Below are positions 12,001 through 21,684 of a stretch of 64,000 nucleotides of DNA, piece after piece. Below the pieces are notes generated by a model that had not been told where the DNA came from, searched no databases, and worked only from the letters and a program-made list of their open reading frames with translations. Source of the stretch: Nematostella vectensis (lineage: Eukaryota; Cnidaria; Anthozoa; Actiniaria; Edwardsiidae); NCBI RefSeq assembly GCF_932526225.1, contig NC_064036.1, forward strand, positions 9,493,519 to 9,557,518. Direction: 5' to 3'. A program made the position numbers and the translations under genes. Within the stretch, counting starts at the first letter, position 1. Every line of letters begins with the position of its first letter.

Positions 12001-15000
12001 TGGGGCACTGGATGCTATAAGGGAATGACCAGGAGGGGCATGGCTGTGCCCCAAAAATTTTCTTAATGTTTCTGTATTGTGCCCCTTCCCCCAATCTTAA
12101 GTGGCCTGTTACGGCTTTGCACTACACCCATATTCCACAGATATATTTACATATTCCATGTAGCTTTGGCTTTATTAGGTTCATTATACGTTGATCTTGT
12201 GATCATTTCCTCTAGAGTGCAATGAAAGTTTCTATGGACGCGGTTGTCAATCTGCCTGTCAGTGTTACGATGACAACACTAAATCCTGTGATCACGTGAC
12301 TGGTAGATGCTACTGCAAGGCTGGTTGGACAGGCAGAGAGTGTACACGATGTAGGTCAAGGTCACTTCTATTATTCACGATGTAGGTCAAGGTTACTTCT
12401 ATGATTCACGATGTAGGTCAAAGTCACTTCTAAGATTCACGATGTAGGTCAAGTTTACTTCTATGATTCACGATGTAGGTCAAGGTTACTTCTATGATTC
12501 ACGATGTAGGTCAAAGTCACTTCTAAGATTCACGATGTAGGTCAAAGTCACTTCTAAGATTCACGATGTAGGTCGAGTTTACTTCTATGATTCGCGATGA
12601 AGGTCAAGTTTACTTCTATGATTCACGAAGTAGGTCAAGTTTACTTCTAAGATTCACGATGTAGGTCAAGGTTACTTCTATGATTCACGATGTAGGTCAA
12701 GGTCACTTCTAAGATTCACGATGTAGGTCAAGGTCACTTCTAAGATTCACGATGTAGGTCAAAGTCACTTCTAAGATTCACGATGTAGGTCAAGGTTACT
12801 TCTATGATTAACGATGTAGGTCAAGGTCACTTCTAAGATTCACGATGTAGGTCAAGGTTACTTCTAAGATTCACGATGTAGGTCAAAGTCACTTCTAAGA
12901 TTCACGATGTAGGTCAAGGTTACTTCTAAGATTCACGATGTAGGTCAAAGTCACTTCTATGATTCACGATGTAGGTCAAGGTCACTTCTATGATTCACGA
13001 TGTAGGTCAAGGTCACTTCTATGATTCACGATGTAGGTCAAGGTCACTTCTATGATTCACGATGTAGGTCAAGGTCACTTCTAAGATTCACGATGTAGGT
13101 CAAGTTTACTTCTATGATTAACGATGTAGGTCAAGGTCACTTCTAAGATTCACGATGTAGGTCAAGGTTACTTCTATGATTAACGATGTAGGTCAAAGTC
13201 ACTTCTAAGATTCACGATGTAGGTCAAGGTTACTTCTATGATTAACGATGTAGGTCAAGGTTACTTCTATGATTCACGATGTAGGTCAAGTTTACTTCTA
13301 TGATTCGCGATGTAGGTCAAGTTTACTTCTATGATACACGATGTAGGTCAAGTTTACTTCAATGATTCACGATGTAGGTCGAGTTTACTTCTATGATTCG
13401 CGATGTAGGTCAAGTTTACTTCTATGATTCACGATGTAGGTCAAGTTTACTTCTATGATTCACGATGTAGGTCAAGTTTACTTCTATGATTCACGATGTA
13501 GGTCAAGGTTACTTCTAAGATTCACTATGTAGGTCAAGTTTACTTCTTTGATTCACGATGTAGGTCAAGTTTACTTCTATGATTCACGATGTAGGTCAAG
13601 GTTACTTCTTTGATTCACGATGTAGGTCGAGTTTACTTCTATGATTCACGATATAGGTCGAGTTTACTTCTATGATTCACAATGTAGGTCAAAGTTACTT
13701 CTATGATTCACGGTGTAAGTCAAGTTTACTTCTTTGATTCACGATGTAGGTCAAGTTTACTTCTAAGATTCACGAAGTAGGTCAAGTTTACTTCTATGAT
13801 TCACGATGTAGGTCAAAGTTATTTCTATGATTCACGGTGTAAGTCAAGTTTACTTCTATGATTCACGATGTAGGTCAAAGTTACTTCTATGATTCACGGT
13901 GTAAGTCAAGTTTACTTCTATGATTCACGATGTAGGTCAAGTTTACGTCTATGATTCACGATGTAGGTCAAAGTTACTTCTATGATTCACGGTGTAAGTC
14001 AAGTTTACTTCTTTGATTCACGATGTAGGTCAAGTTTACTTCTATGATTCACGATGTAGGTCAAGTTTACTTCTATGATTCACGATGTAGGTCAAGTATA
14101 CTTCTATGATTCACGATGTAGGTCGAGTTTACTTCTAAGATTCACGATGTAGGTCAAGTTTACTTCTTTGATTCACGATGTAGGTCAAGTTTACTTCTTT
14201 GATTCACGAAGTAGGTCAAGTTTACTTCTTTGATTCACGATGTAGGTCAAGTTTACTTCTTTGATACACGATGTAGGTCAAGTTTACTTCTATGATTCAC
14301 GAAGTAGGTCAAGTTTACTTCTTTGATTCACGATGTAGGTCGAGTTTACTTCTAAGATTCACGATGTAGGTCAAGTTTACTTCTATGATTCGCGATGAAG
14401 GTCAAGTTTACTTCTATGATTCGCGATGTAGGTCAAGTTTACTTCTATGATTCACGATGTAGGTCAAAGTTACTTCTATGATTCACGATGTAGGTCAAAG
14501 TTACTTCTATGATTCACGGTGTAGGTCAAGTTTACTCGTATGATTCACGATGTAGGTCAAAGTTACTTCTATGATTCACGGTGTAAGTCAAGGTTACTTC
14601 TATGATTCACGATGTAGGTCAAGTTTACTTCTAAGATTCACGATGTAGGTCAAGTTTACTTCTATGATTCGCGATGTAGGTCAAGTATACTTCTATGATT
14701 CACGATGTAGGTCAAGTATACTTCTATGATTCACGATGTAGGTCAAATTTACTTCTATGATTCACGATGTAGGTCAAGTTTACTTCTATGATTCACGATG
14801 TAGGTCAAGTTTACTTCTAAGATTCACGAAGTAGGTCAAGTTTACTTCTAAGATTCACGAAGTAGGTCGAGTTTACTTCTATGATTTACGATGTAGGTCA
14901 AGGTTACTTCTATGATTCACGATGTAGGTCAAGTTTACTACTCTGATCTACGATGTAGGTTAATGATTCAAGACTTGCAGTCGTGTAACAAATACATATA

Positions 15001-18000
15001 ACGCAGGGGCGTAGCCAGTGAGGTGGCCTTTTAGCAGCCGAAAATACAGTATGAATGTATGAGACATTATCTAAAATACAGGAGAAAATGCCTAATATTA
15101 ATATTTACTAACCTGAGGTTCCAGTCATGATAAGTTTTCTGCTCAGGGCCAGAAGTCTATCCCACATGGTTTGACGAGCGACTGGCTTTTAAGATGAGCA
15201 CACCTTTGTGTGGTTATTACGGAAATCGTCTTTCTTCATCAATTGCGCATTTCACGACTATGTCTTCCGTCACAGGCCCGTTTAACTGTACTTGTCAATC
15301 AATCTTTAAGTTGAGGTATTTTGTCCATCACGCACGAGGTCACGTAGCATTTTTAAAACTCGAGATTTGAGTCTCGAGATTACACCTAAGCAATGGTACA
15401 CTACGTACCAGTGAAGCTCACATTTTGCGCGTAACGTGTCATGTTCTGTTAAAAATGAAGAAAGAAAAAACTATAATCAGGGGTAGGGTCAGGCAGCTTA
15501 AGTAATAAAAGAAATTGTCCGAAAGTTTGTGCGATGCTAGAGTCTCGTCAAACCTTTCAAAATGTCCAAATTTTCTTAGGAAAGCATTCCTCAGAGAAAT
15601 TCCTTCAAAATTCCTAAAATTTTAAAGTGACGCAAAACGTTACGTTAAAATGCATTACATTATAGTCTTAGAATCATCCTTTCTAATAGGTTGCGTTTTT
15701 AGTGAGAAAATTGAAATGATATATGTTTGGTCCAGTTTTTGTAAATCCACACCCTCCCAAAAAATCTTAAAAATATTTAAAGGCTTGCGTATAATGCTAT
15801 CCACACAAATCTTCCCTCGTGTTTATGCCAGATTGTCCGGTGGGAGCGTTTGGAGAAAAGTGTGCTAGCCGCTGCACATGCGTAGAGGAATCTTCAGCAA
15901 TTTGTGATCACGTGACTGGAGCCTGCGAATGCATGCCAGGCTACACTGGTCAGCGATGTGAAATAAGTAAGTACAGTTAACTAGTTCTAGAGGTACTCCA
16001 CCGAGGGGAAGGTGATGGTATTATTATATCGACTTTTAACGGTTAATAATATCGCATCACAGTAGCGTGTATTTCATTAACCCGTGAAACAAAGTGTAAG
16101 GTCGAGTTACTTATTTACCAGGCGGCTGTGGTTACAAAGCGTGTCGTTTGAAAGTTGTACGAGGTAACGCGTAGGGAATACAGCCGGTTTAGGTAGGAAT
16201 ACGTGCTTTATTCAACGCTAACAATACATTAGACATTATTTCGGAGTAAAGTTATCCTATAGCCCGTTGTCTATTGGATGTTTTTTTTTTTGAGGATGTG
16301 ACTGATAATGTAGATCGGATGGCCTATTAAATAGCGAAGATTCTAATGTCTCTTTTATCTCTTTGCGGTTGAGGTTTCTGTCGGCCCCCCCGGGTGGAGG
16401 TAGAGCACCCCCGTCTTCTTTTCTGTCGCCCCCCCCCCCCCCCCGGGTGGAGGTAGAGCACCCCCGTCTACTTTTCTGGAGAGTCCCCCCGGGCTGTCGG
16501 CCCCCCCGAATTGAACTGGTGACAATGCCGATTTCATTGTAACCCGACTGGTAACACTTCTCTTGATATCACCGTTTGGTTGTCCTCTTTTAGAATGTCC
16601 AGACCTCTACTTTGGTATGAACTGTGCTGGAAAATGCGTTTGCGAGCTGCCCGATATGATAAAGAAATGCGATCACGTGAGTGGCATGTGTTACTGCCGG
16701 CCTGGTCGCATAGGTAGTGTGTGCAATGAAAGTAAGTTTGGAAATTAAAGTTTAAATGGTAAAAACATGCAAATCACTGTCTTTTGTGTGTTGACGTGGC
16801 GTTGTTGCTTTCCCGTTTATTTATTGATTTAGGATTGTTTATATGCCATGTATTTGTTGTCTTTGCGTTGTTTATATTCCTTGTATTTGTTGACATATCG
16901 TTGTTTATATTCCGTGTATTTGTTGACATAGCGTTGTTTATATGCCGTGTTTTTGTTGATTTAGCGTTTTTTGTTTGCGACCGTGTATTTGTTGATTAAG
17001 CGTTGTTTGTTTGCCGTCTATTTGTTGACTTAGCCTTGTTTGTTTGTCGTGTATTTGTTGACTTAAGCATTGTTTGTTTGTCGTGTATTTGTTAACTTAA
17101 GCATTGTTTGTTTGTCGTGTATTTGTTGACTTAAGCATTGTTTGTTTGCCCTGTGATTGTCGACTTGGCGTTGTTTGTTTCCCTGTACCTATCGATTTAG
17201 CGTTTATTTTAGTGTGTTTATTGACGTAGGTTGTTTGTTTGAATTAGGTTACAAGCGTCAGCTATTTTCCATTCGTTTTTATTTTATCTGATTACCCAAT
17301 GTTTGTTAGCTGAACGTGTGTTCGTTGTCTTAGGGTGTTTTTTGTCATATCTTATGGTTATAGCTGAGCGTGTATTTGTTGTCTTAGCTTATGTTTGTTA
17401 GATAAGCGTGTTTTTGTTGTCTTAGCGTGTCCGGATGGCTATTACGGCGAAGGATGTTTAGAAGTCTGTGCATGTCAAAACAATGCTACCTGTGAGCCCG
17501 CGAATGGATGTAACTGCACAAGAGGTTTTACAGGCAAATATTGCGAGGAAGGTACGAACCCATCTTACCCCCTTTTTTTAAAGCTGTTAAAAAGTATTGT
17601 ACTTTTTACAAGTTAAAGTAGTTGGCAGACAATCCGACTATAACGTGCAGCCCTCTTATTATAATTAATCATCAGAACCCTCGGCCGCCCCCAAAGGCAA
17701 GATTGATAGTCAGAAAGGCGCGAAATCCAAAGCTACAATGTTCGCCGTTATTGGCATCATCGCTGGAATAACAGTGATAATTATTATTTTGATACTGGTC
17801 TATTTACGCCGTAAGCACATCGCACCTACAGGACGACCTAAAAGGTAAGCCCAAACACATTTGACGTCTGTAAGGTATTATACCTGTGCCATGGTATTGT
17901 TTAGCTCCCAGGCGAGAACACAGGGGTGTGCGCAGGGTGCGCGCGCACCCCCCCCCCCCCCGCCCCCTTGGCCGGCAAAAAGTGGGCCATTTCTTATGGA

Positions 18001-19327
18001 AGGGTCTTCCAATACTATCTTTTTTCCATATGATTCCAATGACTAAGCACCCCCCCACACACACACATTTGCTTCTATGTATGTTATCCCTTGTATAAAA
18101 TAGAACATAATGCTTTTGCCATTCTGGTCATATTTATTGAATTGTGACAATTAATTTCTTTCTTTTTATATGACTTTTTTATACAGCGTTTCTTCGCGTA
18201 AATTACTCCGATCAAGAAAAGGTTTGTGTCTTTATTTTCACGTCACACTCCTAAGTGTGCCTATAATTGATTACATTTAATCCGCCTAGAATTAATTATA
18301 TTTTGATTGGACAAAAAATAGCCTTTATGCACTAGACCATCATGTTCTTTTGACTTACCCTAATGACTTTCTTGTTAGTAACTGAAATTCTATTATTTTG
18401 GCAGAGGATCCGCAGAGAAAAGACGAGGTCGCCATGAACCCCATTTACGACAATACAGTTCCGCAGAGTGTAACCAAGCATGGCTCACAGAAGTCGGTCT
18501 CCAACCCTAACTACGGTCGAACCATAGATGCGCATTGTGTGACACAAGAGCCGGCTCGCACGCATGCTCAATCGGAAGCAGCAGACAACCCGCTGTACGA
18601 TACTACCACGGACGTCATTGCGCAACAGGATAACCCGCTTTACGAAGGTGTATCGATTGATGCCGAGAGCAACCCGAAAGACATGAATCCCTTGTACGAG
18701 TGCAGCCCGACCGCTAGCAGTGTGCCGTACGACGCCGCCAGTAATAATATCTACGAAGGTCTACCTGCTGATTTTTGCGGTGGATCACCCTCGGCGCCGC
18801 TTAACAATGCCGGTTCCCATAGCAACACCAATAACATATACGAGGGCCTGCCAGCAGACTACTGCGGCAGCACAACGCCCCTAAAAGATGATGGACCCAC
18901 TGCAGACTTTAACCCGATATACGACGACGGGTTACGTAGTCATGGTAATGATGGCCCACAATCTAATTCCGAAGACGCTTATGGAGAAGATTCTGCCAAT
19001 ATGAATCCCCTCTATGAAGAAATGCCTCAACACAAGCCACGCTCAATCTCATTCACGAAACAAACGCCTGCATTATACGCTAAACTAAACAACGAACAGC
19101 CACCATCCGACGGTCCGCCGAAACAACTACGAAAACGCACCGACTCCAAACCGAGGCCCCCTCCTCACGGTGCTCACCTAGCCGAGGATGAGATTCCATT
19201 TAGCCAAGATACCGCCGGTGGTGGGTCACGTGATAATGTCGCATTTGATAACTCGGATCTCTATATGATGAATAAGTTGTACGGCGCGCTGGGCCATGAG
19301 GACTCCCACCATCTCAAATTCACATGA
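1..19327 (+). CDS. MEGF10/Draper/CED-1-like multiple-EGF transmembrane receptor (5' end outside the window)
   Basis: Seventeen exons join in one frame: 1-86, 340-460, 822-961, 1092-1322, 5730-6025, 6332-6401, 6493-6563, 6851-6973, 8349-8477, 9169-9297, 12216-12350, 15832-15966, 16594-16731, 17426-17551, 17676-17844, 18187-18221, 18405-19327 (3057 nt, 1018 residues plus stop). The ectodomain has about 15 laminin-type EGF modules of the form CxCxNGAxCDHVTGxCxC...GWxGxxC. From 6851 to 17551 most modules occupy one exon each with phase-1 introns, which suits duplication of whole modules. Exon 17676-17844 encodes a hydrophobic span starting MFAVIGIIAGITV and followed by LRRK, a typical stop-transfer. 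The tail carries seven NPxY motifs. This architecture (EGF string, one membrane span, NPxY tail) is that of engulfment receptors such as CED-1, Draper and MEGF10/11, which recognise apoptotic cells at the plasma membrane. The signal peptide and any EMI domain would lie upstream of the window. The family is confident; the ligand and orthology are inferred. Confidence 0.88.
87..339 (+). repeat. Intron duplicated head to tail (two ~125 bp copies)
   Basis: The intron between the first two exons is two nearly identical copies of one ~125 bp sequence. Each begins GTGAGAAAGATCAA and ends TTATTGTCCAG. Copy 1 runs from the donor at 87 to about 211, copy 2 from about 212 to the acceptor at 338-339. The copies differ in poly-T length and a few bases, so the duplication is recent. 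The unit coincides with the complete intron, donor to acceptor. Confidence 0.85.
479..809 (+). repeat. 31 bp minisatellite, about 10.5 copies, in an EGF-gene intron
   Basis: Tandem units of about 31 bp with the core TCTTATCTGCACGTGTGTCA followed by TGTGAGGCCCG fill most of the intron between exons 340-460 and 822-961. The array starts 18 bases after the donor and stops about 12 bases before the acceptor, so unlike the larger arrays it does not include the real splice junctions. Units differ by single substitutions. Confidence 0.9.
1293..5698 (+). repeat. 55 bp minisatellite (~80 units) that repeats the exon-4 3' end and its 5' splice site
   Basis: The unit comprises the last 30 bases of exon 1092-1322 (CACGTGTAACCC...AAGTGTCT) and the first 25 bases of the intron (GTAAGTACACGTGTAATAAG plus AAAGA). 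It repeats about 80 times with a few per cent divergence and occasional short units (for example near 1438). Almost every unit keeps GTAAGT right after GTGTCT, so the array is a run of consensus donor sites. Each unit also carries one or two CACGTG palindromes. Because 55 is not a multiple of 3, the array opens spurious reading frames of 60-200 codons on both strands. These are not genes. The array stops in a short T/A-rich stretch about 30 bases before the acceptor at 5728-5729. Confidence 0.95.
6974..8348 (+). other. 1.4 kb intron with an unrecognised ORF-like stretch at 7221-7669
   Basis: This intron separates EGF exons 6851-6973 and 8349-8477. Two overlapping open frames lie at 7221-7646 and 7316-7669. 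They encode Asn/Lys/Gln-rich sequence with no domain I recognise, no good splice signals, and overlap in different frames, so I do not call a gene. TTAACCC at 7084 resembles a piggyBac-type terminus next to its TTAA target, but I found no matching right end. A run of G at 7921 and the segment 7921-8170 (TCCACCCC and its complement) look like transposon-derived sequence. Confidence 0.35.
8636..8875 (+). repeat. Imperfect short tandem repeat (CATCCATAGTCAC-type)
   Basis: About a dozen degenerate units of roughly 17-20 bp with the core ATCCATAGTCACCCCTGATC occupy part of the intron between EGF exons 8349-8477 and 9169-9297. Spacing varies and the ends are ragged. It does not include either splice site. 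The rest of this intron (8876-9168) shows nothing I recognise. Confidence 0.75.
9288..11955 (+). repeat. 40 bp minisatellite (~66 units) that repeats the exon-10 3' end and its 5' splice site
   Basis: The unit is 10 exonic bases (TGCCAACACA, the last bases of exon 9169-9297) plus 30 intronic bases starting GTAAGAGCACAACACATAGT. The first units keep GTAAGA. Later units drift to GTAATA, GTAAAA or GTATAG, and some are shortened to 37-38 bp. Every unit also has ACCACAGATG. Open frames on the minus strand here (LWYTMC-type repeats) are by-products of the periodicity. The array ends about 260 bases before the acceptor at 12214-12215. Confidence 0.95.
12345..14958 (+). repeat. 31 bp minisatellite (~84 units) that repeats the exon-11 3' end and its 5' splice site
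   Basis: The unit is CACGAT (the last six bases of exon 12216-12350) followed by 25 intronic bases beginning GTAGGTCAAGGTCACTTCTA, with GTTAC and TTTAC variants. The real donor GTAGGT at 12351 is therefore copied in nearly every unit. Most units contain AGGTCA, a nuclear-receptor half-site, often extended to AGGTCAAGGTCA or AGGTCAAAGTCA. The array tapers off at about 14958. The following 870 bases to the acceptor at 15830-15831 are unique apart from a dispersed repeat at about 15003. Confidence 0.95.
15003..15100 (+). repeat. Dispersed repeat copy (CGTAGCCAG family)
   Basis: The segment starting GGGGCGTAGCCAG and containing GAGACATTATCTAAAATACA matches, in reverse complement, part of the element at 43041-43192. 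Two diverged copies in introns of unrelated genes indicate an interspersed non-coding element, probably a MITE. The other end of this copy is not clear. The remainder of the intron to 15831 holds nothing I can identify. Confidence 0.6.
16376..16508 (+). repeat. Poly-C-rich tandem duplication
   Basis: Two copies of a ~60 bp segment containing CCCCGGGTGGAGGTAGAGCA and CCCCCGTCTTCTTTTCTG lie side by side, joined by a run of C, and a third partial CCCCCGGGCTGTCGG follows. It is immediately followed by ACTGGTGACAATGCCG, related to the terminal repeat of the MITE at 39401-39655, so it may be part of a degraded transposon. It sits in the intron before EGF exon 16594-16731. Confidence 0.6.
16787..17425 (+). 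repeat. ~33 bp minisatellite leading into a 3' splice site
   Basis: Degenerate units of 33-34 bp (GTGTATTTGTTGACTTAGCG plus TTGTTTGTTTGCC) fill most of the intron between exons 16594-16731 and 17426-17551. Each unit resembles the true acceptor context, CGTGTTTTTGTTGTCTTAG followed by CGTGTCC at 17426: a T-rich tract, then TTAG, then CG. The array thus contains many acceptor-like sequences, ending in the one used. Units nearest the acceptor are the most diverged. Confidence 0.75.
17916..18048 (+). repeat. Dispersed poly-C element, copy 1
   Basis: Contains CACAGGGGTGTGCGCAGGGT, a long C run, GGCAAAAAGTGGGCCATTTC and a TTTTTTCCATATGATTCC segment. The same order of blocks recurs at 38160-38290 and, inverted, at 22575-22693 and 44147-44290. 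It is non-coding and lies in the intron after the transmembrane exon of the EGF receptor gene. Confidence 0.75.
18405..19327 (+). other. Cytoplasmic-tail exon of the EGF receptor, rich in NPxY motifs
   Basis: This 923 nt terminal exon encodes about 307 residues after the membrane span and ends at TGA 19325-19327. It contains seven NPxY motifs (variants NPIYD, NPNYG, NPLYD, NPLYE) and two NNIYE variants in near-duplicate contexts (NNIYEGLPAD), plus YxxL-like sites near the end (LYAKL, LYGAL). NPxY motifs bind PTB-domain adaptors such as CED-6/GULP in the CED-1/Draper family, and phosphorylated YxxL sites recruit SH2 kinases. Here that role is inferred. The ATG at 18398 lies in the intron, upstream of the acceptor AG at 18403-18404, so the exon starts at 18405 rather than at that methionine. 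Confidence 0.85.
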
Positions 19328-19409
19328 AAAGAGGCCATATCTTTTTGTCTAGAAGTTAGGTATACGTTCTTTACCAAGGTTTTACCTAACAGCTACTCTC
19401 CTTCGCTCT

Positions 19410-19415
19410 AATAAA
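19410..19415 (+). terminator. Polyadenylation signal of the EGF receptor gene
   Basis: AATAAA lies 83 bases after the TGA stop, the first canonical signal downstream of the terminal exon. Use is inferred from position only. Confidence 0.55.
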
Positions 19416-21684
19416 CGGAACATTTTGGCCAGCACCTTCCGCAACTCCGTTTCCAGGGACTTCTTGGAGTCGAGAAATTCACGGTGGTAGTCAATTTCAA
19501 GATAGCGAAAAGTTGAACCACGTCACACAACTTAAAGTTCCCCATCTGTTTATCCCCCCCCCTCATTAAGCTTCTCCCTCTCTGCCAAAATGTTCAAATA
19601 CCCACTCCCCTTTCGCTTTCCCTCAGCTTGAGGTGTGACATGTTTATAGAGTATATGTAATTCTAGTGTGGTTTTCAGTCAGCATAAACAAATGTAAACA
19701 AGACATAAGTATACTACTAGGTTGAAATAATAAGTAGACATTCAATGTGTATATTAGCGAGGTGAAATACATGCTTCGACCAGTGGGTTTGTATGGCGTG
19801 TTACCAGCGTCATTATTAATAGTTATCCACATTCTCGTTTGTTTTATGTGCAGATTAACTCCCAAACGTCATTCACTTTTCAGGAATGCCAAAAACTCCA
19901 CATTTTCAGAAAAAAAAAACATTTAACGGCGATTCTTCGAAAGTACTCTAACAAGCCAGGGTTGAGGGGGGGGGGGGGGGGGGATGGTGGATGGAGGGGA
20001 TCCTTTTATTAAGGTAGGAGGGTGATCGTCCTATCCTAAGGGATTGCGTTTGGGATTGCCAAACGCAATCCCTTGAAGGGTGTTCAAAGATTCTTCCGAT
20101 ATTGCTATCCCCTTAGGGATTCCGCTAATGGTAGTAAACCAAAAGCTAACAAATGCTTAATACTTCCAGGTTTATTGTCGGGATCTGACGGTAGTGCTAT
20201 GTCTTGGGGCCTCCCCGATGTGTTATTTCTTAGGGATAAGAATTTCTCTTGACCACACCCAAATTGCTTTTATTGGTGTTAACGGGAGAGTGAAATTCGC
20301 CGAGTTCCATGATGCGGCAGAAAATGGCTGAAAAAGTATCGGTAAGTTTAAAATCTTTATTGACAAATTCGGTGCTTTTCTTGCGACGAGTTATAGGAGA
20401 CTCCCGTTAGTGAGAACATTAATCATCAATGATTACTTATTTTGTTACAAGCTCCAATTTCCGAAGCTTATTTCTACTGGATTTAAGTGTTCAAGTTCTG
20501 TTCTGGGGAAGCATCATTATCGTCATCATTCTTATGAATATCATCAAACGCTAAATTTTAATCAACCAAAACATCATTTTACTATCACTGCTAGCAGACC
20601 TTGTAAATCTTATATTTTGAACCTCCCCTTGTTGTGCCTTCCGTACCAATAAAACTGATAGAAATTATTACAAAATAATTCACAGTAATTAACTGATGTA
20701 CAGCGCGCCGGTTCTTTGTTATTTCAACTCTAGGGGTTTGCCTATATCAGCTATAGCGGAGGAGGCTTTAATCAGTTCTGACCATCACTTGCAGGAAAGA
20801 CTGGGGTTGGGTACTGGACCTGGGTGGGGTATTCAGATTGCGTCATTGGATAGGCGCCAGGCTGAGTACTGGGATAGCCAGTGGTCGGTGGAAAGGCATG
20901 TCCTTGAGACCGCTGTAATCAAAACAAACAAAAGGGAGGAATAATTCTCTAATAACCAAATAAGCCTGCTGGCCAGCTCTCATTAAATCTGTAAAGAATC
21001 ATGTTAATTTTGGAATACGTAGACAAAGGGAATCCAAATGATATTTCTCTTAGGTAATTCATTTGGCTTTTGACTAAGTAATCATTAGCTATGTTAATGT
21101 CAGTGATGTTTTCATTGCCCATAGCAAGCTAACCCAAATGCTTACACATTAATGTTGATGACACGGTTTCGTTCGCGACATCTTCCATATATTGAAAGAA
21201 CGAATTTTCTATTTTTTAATATGGACTCTTTCTATTATTTAATATGGACTTTAATGTCGTGCCAAAAGACGGTAACGTACAAGGCATATTACTAGAATTG
21301 CATCGTTTTGTTTTTATCAGAGATAAATCCTGAATAATCCCAATCAGGGAGACGTAGTAGAGACTTCTCAATAAATGTACAAGAATACAATGAAGCAAGC
21401 TGAGAATTTGACAAACGTGTTGATTTGGCATAAAAAATGGCCGCTCATACTAAGCAATGCATTTTGGGTAGAATAATGTTGGCTCCTTCACGATATTCGA
21501 TTAGTAGTTTAATACTTACTAGCAATGGGTTTTTCCTGCTACTCGAAATTTCTTGGCCAGGCATGGAATAGGGGCTTAAGGGCTGACAAATGCGAGTAAT
21601 AACTGAAGTAACCTCTGCCCCTGACAAGCTTATGTTACCTGTTAGCTGCATTACCATGAATTTTACGCTTTGAAGTGCACTCAC
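19416..21684. other. Intergenic and 3' region between the EGF receptor and the MS4A-like gene
   Basis: No convincing gene was found on either strand. There is a long G run at about 19965-19981, a perfect hairpin at 20038-20074, and short ORFs without recognisable domains (for example 20696-20944, +). The unresolved last exon of the minus-strand MS4A-like gene probably lies here. A lone ATG...GTAAGT unit at 20311-20342 could be a first exon, but no continuation was found. Confidence 0.4.
20038..20074. repeat. Perfect 16 bp hairpin with a 5-base loop
   Basis: AAGGGATTGCGTTTGG is followed by GATTG and then its exact reverse complement. No T tract or gene end is associated with it, so it is probably a transposon end or foldback remnant rather than a terminator. 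Confidence 0.8.

Noticed and set aside
1293-14958. CRISPR arrays
   Set aside because: The repeats are contiguous tandem units without unique spacers, in a eukaryotic gene.
20311-20342. Possible first exon (ATGATGCGGCAGAAAATGGC then GTAAGT)
   Set aside because: A good start and donor, but no acceptor and continuing exon could be found in the next 4 kb on the plus strand.
20696-20944. 82-codon ORF on the plus strand
   Set aside because: No recognisable domain, no splice context, and isolated in intergenic sequence.
21445-21684. Read-through extension of MS4A-like exon 4 to a stop near 21445
   Set aside because: A strong GTGAGT donor precedes it, and the extended sequence is low in family-like character.
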